This document shows positions 1-5,686 of a stretch of DNA of 8,983 bases, piece by piece. The stretch spans positions 1-8,983 of the forward strand of contig WUAJ01000085.1 of assembly GCA_009827215.1 (NCBI GenBank), given 5' to 3'. The stretch comes from Phycisphaeraceae bacterium (GTDB lineage Bacteria > Planctomycetota > Phycisphaerae > Phycisphaerales > UBA1924). Numbering within the stretch: position 1 is the stretch's first letter; each line of letters opens with the position of its first letter. Made by a program: the position numbers and the translations under genes. The notes beneath the pieces were generated by a model. The model was not told the origin of the DNA and ran no database searches. It was given only the letters and a program-made list of their open reading frames with translations.

Positions 1-176
1 AGACCAATCACATTGGTTGGCTTGAGACCAGTTGAGGGACGATACCCCGCTTGTTCCGCGGCTTCGAGAACGCGCTTGCGCGTAGCAGGACTCACACCCT
101 CGTGGTGGTTGATCGCTCGTGAGACGGTCGCGACCGAGATCCCGAGATCACTTGCAATTTGTCGTACCGAACTCAT
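1..176 (-). CDS. LacI-family transcriptional regulator, N-terminal DNA-binding part (cut by window edge)
   Basis: The 58 complete visible residues form a LacI-type helix-turn-helix: VRQIASDLGIS is the first helix region and SVATVSRAINH the recognition helix, followed by the usual VSPATRKRVLEAAEQAGYRP. Such proteins bind palindromic operators as dimers and respond to a sugar held by a periplasmic-binding-protein-like C-terminal domain, which lies outside the window. The segment after YRP is odd. From Tyr45 to the Ile-Gly that opens the effector domain (Ile57) there are 12 positions, against 17 in E. coli LacI (Tyr47 to Ile64), so the hinge helix that normally enters the minor groove is largely missing. 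The ATG at 174-176 is 4 bp after the stop of the prepilin-like gene, so the two are probably cotranscribed from the operator-bearing promoter at 1208-1251, which implies autoregulation. Family assignment is firm. The sugar it senses cannot be read here; a beta-glucan oligosaccharide is inferred from neighbours. Confidence 0.92.
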   Translation of the reverse strand, partial: MSSVRQIASDLGISVATVSRAINHHEGVSPATRKRVLEAAEQAGYRPSTGLKPTNVIG

Positions 177-180
177 CGAA

Positions 181-1176
181 TCATTCCCGTCCTAGTTCTC
201 TGATCTCGACTTTCTGGTCATCAGGTGACCAAAGTACTTTATAGGTGCTTCGTCCTGTGCCTGCATCAAACAGCTCACGAGCTTCATAGTAGTCGACATG
301 CCCATCTGCGAAGACCATATTGGCGCCGCCCTCGATCTTAAATGGCTCTTCTCGACGGTTCGGATGACGGTAATAGGGGATGTAGCTTGTTGGTTCGAGC
401 TCTGGATTGCCGTCCATCTCTGGGGCACGCTCATAGCCGCCACCGCCTCTCCAGAGTCCGTTCCAAGGATCCAGAGGTCCTTCTCCTGCACCGAATCGTT
501 CTCCTGGGAGTCCTCTTGAGCCCATGTTTGCGGCAGAGAACCATGTTGTGATGCCTGAATCGTCCTCAATTTCCGAAGGCCAGAATCCCCATGACTCAGC
601 GAAGAGCAGAGTTGAGCTGCTTCGATCAACTGTATTGTTGAAAGCTCGGCCCATCTGATAGGTGTCAGGATTGTCGCGGAATGCTCCAGGTTTATAGAAA
701 ATGGATTGGCCTGTGCTCCAGTTTGGTTCGGATTCGCCCGCAGATGCTGCCCAGTAGTTCATCGTGTATGAACGAGCGGGATCAGGATGGTTTGGACACT
801 CCATTACTGAACCGCCGACGGTTGGGTTTTCCACACTATCGGCAGCGACATTGCGGAAGTCTTCCTGCGGCAGGTATTGTCCGATGCGATTGACATCGTA
901 CCAGACCATATTCCGCTTGCCGTTCTCTGGATCGATGACAAATGGTCCACCAACCGCAGGGGGGAACTTGCCTCGATAGTCATCAGAGTACAGCATCGTC
1001 GCGGTCCCAATCTGTCGGAGATTGGATTTGCACAGGACATTGCGAGCGCTGTCTCGCGCCTGACCAAGTGCTGGGAGGAGGATCCCAATCAGCAGCGCGA
1101 TGATCGCAATGACCACGAGCAGTTCGATAAGTGTGAATGCCGATCCTTGTTTGGATGTATGTTGTTGAGTGACCAT
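181..1176 (-). CDS. Prepilin-type (DUF1559-like) protein with H-x-DG-style C-terminus
   Basis: A 331-residue protein. The N-terminus is a class III (prepilin) signal: a short basic leader ending QGSA, then FTLIELLVVIAIIALLIGIL, the hydrophobic pilin helix with Glu at mature position 5. Cleavage would be before Phe14, with Ala rather than the usual Gly at -1. The conserved stretch ARNVLCKSNLRQIGTA follows the helix, and the C-terminus has GGANMVFADGHVDYY, the ADG signature of planctomycete prepilin-like proteins. The ATG at 1176 is chosen because GGAG lies about 9 bases upstream; an in-frame ATG at 1206 would add ten residues and sits almost on the operator. It leads a two-gene unit with lacI (4-bp gap). 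Such proteins are very abundant in planctomycetes and their role is mostly unproven: pilus, pseudopilus or surface fibre. Here it appears to be controlled with the glucan-degrading genes. Family is confident; function is open. Confidence 0.9.
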   Translation of the reverse strand: MVTQQHTSKQGSAFTLIELLVVIAIIALLIGILLPALGQARDSARNVLCKSNLRQIGTATMLYSDDYRGKFPPAVGGPFVIDPENGKRNMVWYDVNRIGQYLPQEDFRNVAADSVENPTVGGSVMECPNHPDPARSYTMNYWAASAGESEPNWSTGQSIFYKPGAFRDNPDTYQMGRAFNNTVDRSSSTLLFAESWGFWPSEIEDDSGITTWFSAANMGSRGLPGERFGAGEGPLDPWNGLWRGGGGYERAPEMDGNPELEPTSYIPYYRHPNRREEPFKIEGGANMVFADGHVDYYEARELFDAGTGRSTYKVLWSPDDQKVEIRELGRE

Positions 1177-1207
1177 GGGAAGTGCTCCAGTGGAGAATGG
1201 CGTCATC

Positions 1208-1220
1208 TGTAACAGTTACA
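1208..1220. promoter_or_regulatory. Operator O1, perfect 13-bp palindrome upstream of prepilin-lacI
   Basis: TGTAACAGTTACA is a perfect inverted repeat around one central base. The identical palindrome occurs at 4205-4217 and an 11/13 match at 1387-1399. It begins two bases downstream of the -10 hexamer proposed for the prepilin gene, so it would cover the transcription start, a classic repressor position. The lacI-type gene in the same operon is the obvious candidate binder (inference). Confidence 0.8.
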
Positions 1221-1386
1221 TCATTGTGTCAGAATGTGAACCGCATGTCAAGTGATCATTTTGATTTGATCCGAATAAACACATAACATGATGAAAACAA
1301 TGGATTTAGATGTGCTCTGGGCGGCTGTTCGAGACATCCAAAGCATGAAATTCTCGATTTTTCGTCCTTAGTCTTCCCTCTAGTGA
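1221..1386. other. Divergent intergenic control region
   Basis: The non-coding stretch between the divergent prepilin and lipoprotein genes, AT-richer than the flanks, with the two operators O1 and O2 at its ends about 170 bp apart. That spacing would allow looping between two bound dimers (inference). No convincing ORF was seen. Confidence 0.5.
1223..1251 (-). promoter_or_regulatory. Sigma70-type promoter of prepilin-lacI
   Basis: Read on the minus strand, a perfect -35 TTGACA (1246-1251) is separated by 17 bases from a -10 CACAAT (1223-1228, 4/6 match). The predicted start near 1216 falls inside operator O1. The 5' leader to the ATG at 1176 would be about 40 nt. Confidence 0.65.
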
Positions 1387-1399
1387 TGAAACTGTTACG
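1379..1399 (+). promoter_or_regulatory. Operator O2 (11/13) with candidate -10 for the lipoprotein gene
   Basis: TGAAACTGTTACG at 1387-1399 matches the palindrome TGTAACTGTTACA at 11 of 13 positions. TCTAGT at 1379-1384 is a 4/6 match to a -10 and leaves the same two-base gap to the operator as at the other two sites. No good -35 is visible at the right distance. The start codon is only 8 bases beyond the operator, so the mRNA leader would be very short and no Shine-Dalgarno is seen. Confidence 0.6.
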
Positions 1400-1407
1400 C
1401 TTTGTGT

Positions 1408-2697
1408 ATGACTCTGAGACTCCCAAATTTCGTCGTCATTCTGGTCTTTCTTCATTCTTTGCTCCTTGGAGGGTGTGCGATGGATCAAAATAGATCAAGC
1501 GTAGTTGAAATCCATACACACGATGACGGGTATCACCTCATCAAGAATGGTGAGCCGTACACGATTTATGGTGTAGGTGGCACCACCAACCTCGAACTCC
1601 TGAAGCAATATGGCGGGAACACCATCCGCACATGGGATGCGGAAGGCATCGAGCCGCTGATGGACGAGGCGCACGAGTTGGGACTTTCAGTCGTCGTGGG
1701 GATTTGGTTGGAGCACGCTCGGCATGACTTCGACTACAACGAGCCGGGAGCGAAAGAGCAGCAGCTCGATCGCGTCGAGCGATTCGTGCGTCAGTTCCGT
1801 GATCATCCAGCTCTGCTCGCGTGGGGTGTAGGCAACGAAGTCGAGATCGGCGGAACAATGGACGGCGCGATTCAGCAGATCAACGACGCCGCGGAGTTGA
1901 TTAAAACGCTCGACACGAATCATCCAACGATGGCGATCCTGGCGGAGATCGGGAAAGACAAAGCGATCCGAGTTGAGAATGAGTGTCCAAACATCGACAT
2001 CCTCGGGATCAACTCGTATGGAGGTCTCGGGAATCTCGCGAAGAGGCTTGAGCATCAAGGTGTCACGCTACCGTATGTCGTCACAGAGTTTGGTCCGCTC
2101 GGACATTGGGAGAGTGGCTACGCGCCTTGGGGCGCGCCGTATGAAATGTCCAGCAGCTCCAAAGCGGATTTCCTCCGCAACAACTACACCAAGACGATCA
2201 CTCCGAACCTCGGGAAGCAATGCCTTGGTTCCTTTGCGTTCCTTTGGGGAAACAAGCAAGAGAAAACCTCGACCTGGTACGGCTTGCTGCTCGAGTCAGG
2301 TGAGACTACAGAAAGCGTTGATGTGCTCCACGAACTGTGGACTGGTCAACAGGTCAAGAACGCGGCGCCAAGAGTTGAATCGCTTGAAACCCAAGCAAAC
2401 CTGCACGCGCTCCAACCGAACCAACAGATCGAGATCAGCATGCAAGCGAGCGATCCCGATGGTGACTCGATGAGTGTTCAGTGGGAAGTGGTTAGCGAAT
2501 CAACGGTCGAATCCATGGGCGGCGACTTCGAAGAGAAGATCGAACCGGTCCAAGTTGATGTTCAAAAGCTCGATGCGCTTTCTTGTAGGATCACCATGCC
2601 GAGCGAATCCGGCGCGTACCGCATATTCGCGACTGTTCGCGACGGTCAGGGGCACGCCGGGACGGCGAATGTTCCGGTTCTGATCGTCGAAGACTAA
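1408..2697 (+). CDS. Lipoprotein glycosidase-like protein, clan GH-A (GH2-like) TIM barrel plus Ig-like domain
   Basis: A 429-residue protein from ATG 1408. Residues 1-22 are a lipoprotein signal peptide with lipobox LGGC (lipidated Cys23), so it is probably membrane-anchored. Residues of about 40-315 read as a (beta/alpha)8 barrel of clan GH-A: NTIRTWDAEG near strand 2, GNEVE with candidate acid/base Glu144 at the end of strand 4, and VVTEFGPLG with candidate nucleophile Glu227 at strand 7, followed by a conserved-looking CLGSFAFLWG. This layout is that of the GH2 C-terminal barrel and related unclassified glycosidases, without the usual GH2 N-terminal sandwich domains. Residues of about 320-429 form an Ig/cadherin/PKD-like domain (ASDPDGDSMSVQW). 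An upstream in-frame TTG at 1402 is possible but has no ribosome site either. Operator O2 and the neighbouring GH16 enzyme suggest beta-glucan or glucan-oligosaccharide breakdown. Exact GH family and substrate are unknown. Confidence 0.85.
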   Translation: MTLRLPNFVVILVFLHSLLLGGCAMDQNRSSVVEIHTHDDGYHLIKNGEPYTIYGVGGTTNLELLKQYGGNTIRTWDAEGIEPLMDEAHELGLSVVVGIWLEHARHDFDYNEPGAKEQQLDRVERFVRQFRDHPALLAWGVGNEVEIGGTMDGAIQQINDAAELIKTLDTNHPTMAILAEIGKDKAIRVENECPNIDILGINSYGGLGNLAKRLEHQGVTLPYVVTEFGPLGHWESGYAPWGAPYEMSSSSKADFLRNNYTKTITPNLGKQCLGSFAFLWGNKQEKTSTWYGLLLESGETTESVDVLHELWTGQQVKNAAPRVESLETQANLHALQPNQQIEISMQASDPDGDSMSVQWEVVSESTVESMGGDFEEKIEPVQVDVQKLDALSCRITMPSESGAYRIFATVRDGQGHAGTANVPVLIVED

Positions 2698-2703
2698 GTC
2701 TTC
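2689..2703. terminator. Small hairpin at the junction of convergent genes
   Basis: GAAGAC / GTCTTC form a 6-bp stem whose loop TAA is the stop codon of the lipoprotein gene. The GH16 stop lies 16 bp beyond. The symmetric stem could end transcripts from both sides, but there is no clear T-run, so it may be weak. Confidence 0.35.
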
Positions 2704-2713
2704 TCAGTTTGAG

Positions 2714-4183
2714 TTACGGGCAACCGCTTCCAAACACAGTCAGGAATTCTGAAACATCGAGGAAGTTCAGGTTTCCATCTTCTGTGAGGTCAGCACTCAG
2801 GTTCCCCTCAGCAAAGAGGGTTAAGAATGCGGAGACATCGAGGAAGTTGAGTTGTTCAAACGGCTCAGCGAAGTCCGCGTCGTTGCACATGCCGCTGCTT
2901 GCGAGATTGAAAGTCAACGCGTTGAGGTTGTACTCTGTGCTCGAATCGCCATCGTTGACAAAGCGGATGATCTGAATGCCTTCGTTGAGCTCGACTTGTG
3001 TGGTGACATCGATCCAGTTCTGCCATCCTCCTGATGAGAAGAACACCACTGGTTCGCTGATATCTTGGCCGTTGCTTTCAAGGTGGAATGCGCCGAAGGA
3101 GTTGAGTGACGCGACGCGTGCAGTGACATCATAAGTGCCGGTGGTCTGCACATCGACGGTGTACTCGAGCCACTCGTTTTCACAGATCCAGCCGACATTA
3201 AATCCACCTTCAGTGGATTCTTCGATGTCCACTCCAGTGGATCGATAGGCGCCGCCGTTGTTGCTTTCGTCGCAGTCTTGGTAGCTCTGGCCGTTGAATC
3301 CGTTATCAAAGTCTTCGGCTTCGATGCGTCCTGGAATCTCTGCGGGCTGTTCGCCAAACGGGCCTTGGATCTGCTGGTATACACGCACATAATCGACTTC
3401 GAGCGTTTGTGGGTAGCTCGCGGATCCGTTCGGGTTTCCGGGCCAGTTTCCTCCTACGGCGACATTGAGCAGGAGGTGAAACTGTGAATCAAACGGTGCG
3501 CGAACATTCCCAGGTGCTGCTGCTGAGAACCATTGATTGCTGTTGACGCTGTGGTATTGTTGCCCGTCGATATACCAGCGGATCTGATCCGGTTCCCATT
3601 CGATCGAGAAGACATGGAAGTCGTCGGAGTAATCGATGCCGTTGTTCAACGATCCACCGTTCGATTGGTTGTTGGGCCAGTTATTGCCGTAGTGGATGGT
3701 GCCGTGCATGGAGTCTGCTGTATTGACCGATTCCATGATGTCGATCTCGCCGGATGATGCCCATCCTCCATATGGCGAGTTGGTGGGGAGCATCCAGAAC
3801 GCGGGCCATACACCAGAGGTTGAAGGGAGCTTCATGCGTCCTTCGATTCGACCATACAGGAAGTCACGCATTCCTTGCGTGCGAAGTCTCGCCGATGTGT
3901 ACGGCTGACCACCAAAGCTCTGCTGACGCGCGATGATTTTCAGCGTGCCGTTTGAGACGACAATGTTGCTGGAACTGTTGGTGTAGTACTGGAGCTCGTT
4001 GTTTCCCCATCCTGCGGGCAAGCCGTACGCTGTTCCTGTCCCTGTCTGGGCTTCCCAGGAGCTCGTATCGAGTTGGTTACCATCAAACTCGTCACTCCAG
4101 ACCAGTTCATAGCCTTGAGCATGAGCAAGAGCCGTAGGCATAGCGATGGCGAGCGAGAGGAACATATTTCTGTTGATTGTCAC
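2714..4183 (-). CDS. Secreted GH16 endo-beta-1,3-glucanase (laminarinase-like) with CBM6 and GC-type dockerin
   Basis: A 489-residue secreted enzyme. Residues 1-22 are a Sec signal peptide ending AHA. Residues of about 24-271 are a GH16 domain: LVWSDEFDG at the start, GVWPAFWMLP, then the catalytic motif GEIDIMES with nucleophile Glu146, assisting Asp148 and acid/base Glu151. The extra Met in ExDxME is the beta-bulge form typical of laminarinases. Residues of about 283-427 are a CBM6 glucan-binding domain (IEAEDFDNG at the start). Residues of about 433-489 hold two LNFLDVS-type repeats: the second has a dockerin-like calcium loop (Asp465, Asp469, Asn473, Asp476), the first is degenerate, and the chain ends GSGCP, the planctomycete 'GC-type dockerin' tail thought to anchor or assemble secreted proteins. 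The start is GTG at 4183, since GGAG lies 8 bases upstream; the ATG six codons later is too far from it. Operator O3 lies 21 bp upstream. It should cut internal beta-1,3 bonds of laminarin outside the cell; activity on mixed-linkage glucan is possible. Confidence 0.95.
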   Translation of the reverse strand: MTINRNMFLSLAIAMPTALAHAQGYELVWSDEFDGNQLDTSSWEAQTGTGTAYGLPAGWGNNELQYYTNSSSNIVVSNGTLKIIARQQSFGGQPYTSARLRTQGMRDFLYGRIEGRMKLPSTSGVWPAFWMLPTNSPYGGWASSGEIDIMESVNTADSMHGTIHYGNNWPNNQSNGGSLNNGIDYSDDFHVFSIEWEPDQIRWYIDGQQYHSVNSNQWFSAAAPGNVRAPFDSQFHLLLNVAVGGNWPGNPNGSASYPQTLEVDYVRVYQQIQGPFGEQPAEIPGRIEAEDFDNGFNGQSYQDCDESNNGGAYRSTGVDIEESTEGGFNVGWICENEWLEYTVDVQTTGTYDVTARVASLNSFGAFHLESNGQDISEPVVFFSSGGWQNWIDVTTQVELNEGIQIIRFVNDGDSSTEYNLNALTFNLASSGMCNDADFAEPFEQLNFLDVSAFLTLFAEGNLSADLTEDGNLNFLDVSEFLTVFGSGCP

Positions 4184-4204
4184 TTTTTGAGCTCCAAGCT
4201 ATTG

Positions 4205-4217
4205 TGTAACTGTTACA
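4205..4217. promoter_or_regulatory. Operator O3, perfect 13-bp palindrome upstream of the GH16 gene
   Basis: TGTAACTGTTACA, the same perfect palindrome as O1. It lies between the divergent GH16 and ABC ATPase genes but is close only to GH16 (21 bp from its GTG); the ATPase start is about 120 bp away. It starts two bases downstream of the proposed GH16 -10. Confidence 0.8.
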
Positions 4218-4219
4218 TT

Positions 4220-4247
4220 ATCGTACAGTGTCCATCCGCAGATGCAA
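4220..4247 (-). promoter_or_regulatory. Candidate promoter of the GH16 gene
   Basis: On the minus strand TTGCAT (4242-4247, 3/6) is followed after 16 bases by TACGAT (4220-4225, 4/6). GATAAT at 4217-4222 is an alternative -10. The first option gives the same two-base gap to the operator as the prepilin promoter, which is the main reason to prefer it. Confidence 0.45.
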
Positions 4248-4336
4248 TCCGATTCCACTCAATACAGATAAATTTAAGACTCAGCAGGCCGTCTCAGCTC
4301 GCAATGAAATCCGGACGACGAGGTACTTGAAAACCC

Positions 4337-5422
4337 ATGGCTTCGATCTCACTCAACAACCTTACGAAGACCTTCGCCGATGGGTTCACCGCCGTGGACA
4401 ATCTCAACCTCGACATCAAAGACGGCGAGTTCGTGGTCTTCGTCGGACCTTCTGGATGCGGCAAAACCACCACACTCCGCATGATCGCGGGATTGGAATC
4501 CGTTTCCTCCGGATCAATCACGATTGGTGATCGTGAGGTCAACAAAGTCGCGCCCAAAGATCGTGACATCGCGATGGTCTTTCAGAACTACGCGTTGTAT
4601 CCGCACCTGAGTGTTGAGGACAACATGGGTTTCGCGCTGCGGATGAGCAAGATGCCCAAAGATGAGCGAACTGAGCGTGTGCTCGAAGCCGCGAAGATGC
4701 TTGGTCTTGAGGACATACTCAACAAAAAACCGGGTCAGTTGTCCGGCGGACAGCGCCAACGCGTCGCGCTTGGTCGTGCTGTTGTGCGCAAACCCGCGGT
4801 GTTCTTGTTTGATGAGCCGTTGTCGAATCTTGATCCCGATCGACGCGCATCAACACGCGCGGAGATCCGGCGCATCCAGCGTGAACTCGGAACGACAACG
4901 GTCTATGTGACACACGATCACGAGGAAGCGATGGCGCTCGGAGATCAGATCGTGCTTCTCGATGAAGGGGTGCTGCAGCAAGCGGGACCGCCTGGCGAGT
5001 TGTTTGATCAACCGGCCAACAAGTTCGTAGGTACATTTCTTGGCGCACCGAAGATGAACATCCTCCCGGCGATGATTGATCGTCGAGGTGATCGTGTAAT
5101 CGCGCAAGTGGACTGCGGCGATTCGCAGCTCGAAATCCTGCTGGATGATTCGAGAGTTCCAGCGAGTGCTGATCATGGAGATCAGGTCTCGATTGGGATC
5201 AGACCGCATTGCATCGTGATCAATGAAGGCGGCACAGAATCGCACGCATCATTTCAGGGGCGCGTGAGTGACTTGGAACGGCTCGGATTCGCGGTCGATC
5301 TGCATATTCAGGTTGGACCGCACACTTTGCTGGCACGAGTGAATGGTGATTGCGATTTGGCAGTGGGGGATGAAGCAACATTCTCGTTTGATCCGAACAT
5401 GGCGCACGTGTTTGTCGATTGA
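4337..5422 (+). CDS. Sugar ABC transporter ATP-binding protein (MalK/UgpC/MsmK type)
   Basis: A 361-residue cytoplasmic ATPase of the carbohydrate-uptake (CUT1) class. Visible motifs are Walker A GPSGCGKTT (37-45), Q-loop Gln83 in VFQNYALYPH, signature LSGGQ (135-139), Walker B VFLFDE with catalytic Glu160, D-loop SNLD (163-166) and switch His193. The C-terminal ~120 residues are the regulatory OB/TOBE region of MalK-like proteins, including SIGIRPHCI. It would power uptake of sugars through a membrane permease pair, but no permease or binding-protein gene is next to it: a divergent GH16 gene lies upstream and a terminator plus tRNA downstream. It may therefore serve several distant importers, as MsmK does in streptococci (inference). 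No clear ribosome site precedes the ATG. Uptake of laminari-oligosaccharides is inferred from context only; the sequence does not separate maltose, glycerol-phosphate and other substrates. Confidence 0.93.
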   Translation: MASISLNNLTKTFADGFTAVDNLNLDIKDGEFVVFVGPSGCGKTTTLRMIAGLESVSSGSITIGDREVNKVAPKDRDIAMVFQNYALYPHLSVEDNMGFALRMSKMPKDERTERVLEAAKMLGLEDILNKKPGQLSGGQRQRVALGRAVVRKPAVFLFDEPLSNLDPDRRASTRAEIRRIQRELGTTTVYVTHDHEEAMALGDQIVLLDEGVLQQAGPPGELFDQPANKFVGTFLGAPKMNILPAMIDRRGDRVIAQVDCGDSQLEILLDDSRVPASADHGDQVSIGIRPHCIVINEGGTESHASFQGRVSDLERLGFAVDLHIQVGPHTLLARVNGDCDLAVGDEATFSFDPNMAHVFVD

Positions 5423-5432
5423 GTTGAAACGA

Positions 5433-5461
5433 AAAAGACGCTTGAATCCCAAGCGTCTTTT
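5433..5461. terminator. Strong bidirectional Rho-independent terminator
   Basis: A 12-bp perfect stem (5433-5444 with 5450-5461) and a 5-base loop. The plus strand ends in TTTT and the minus strand in TTTTT followed by CGTTTC. It can end the ABC ATPase transcript (+) and the tRNA-Ser(GGA) transcript (-). Confidence 0.85.
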
Positions 5462-5480
5462 CCAGTCGATCAATCTGTAA

Positions 5481-5567
5481 CGGAGAGGGGGGGATTCGAA
5501 CCCCCGAGGGGCGTAAACCCCCACACGAATTCCAATCGTGCGCCTTAAACCACTCAGCCACCTCTCC
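5481..5567 (-). tRNA. tRNA-Ser(GGA)
   Basis: An 87-nt type II tRNA. The acceptor stem GGAGAGG pairs with CCTCTCC, with discriminator G as expected for serine. The anticodon arm is CACGA-TTGGAAT-TCGTG, giving anticodon GGA (reads UCC/UCU). It has a long variable arm and T arm GGGGG-TTCGAAT-CCCCC. CCA is not encoded. The D arm holds GTGGCTGAGTGGTTTAAGGC. Confidence 0.97.
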
Positions 5568-5578
5568 AGTCGTGATGG

Positions 5579-5618
5579 GGCTCGTTTGGGGTCGAGCCGT
5601 GGTCGGACGGATAGTGTA
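5579..5618 (-). promoter_or_regulatory. Candidate -10 and leader hairpin of tRNA-Ser(GGA)
   Basis: In the 119 bp between coaC and the tRNA, TACACT on the minus strand (5613-5618) is a plausible -10 about 45 bp before the mature 5' end. GGCTCG / CGAGCC (5579-5598) would form a 6-bp hairpin in the precursor leader. The -35 is weak (TTCCCC, 18-base gap). Confidence 0.3.
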
Positions 5619-5686
5619 GGCGATCAGATCCGAGATGGGGAAGCCTGAGCGGATGAACAGTGGGGGTGGAGGATTTCAATCGACGA

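Noticed and set aside
192..629. 145-residue open frame on minus inside the prepilin gene
   Set aside because: It is an overlapping frame of a gene with clear family motifs, with no motif or ribosome site of its own.
1177..1206. Upstream ATG giving ten more residues on the prepilin
   Set aside because: It abuts the operator and predicted transcription start, leaving no room for a ribosome site, while ATG 1176 has GGAG.
1402..1407. TTG start two codons upstream for the lipoprotein
   Set aside because: The ATG at 1408 gives a normal signal peptide; neither start has a ribosome site, so the common codon is preferred.
5476..5481. TGTAAC, a half-site of the operator
   Set aside because: The second half is absent and it overlaps the 3' end of tRNA-Ser(GGA).
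5220..5561. Open frame on minus beginning MAEWFKAHDWNSCGG with GVRIPPSPL
   Set aside because: Its start is the translation of tRNA-Ser(GGA), a well-known false protein, and the rest is antisense to the ABC ATPase.
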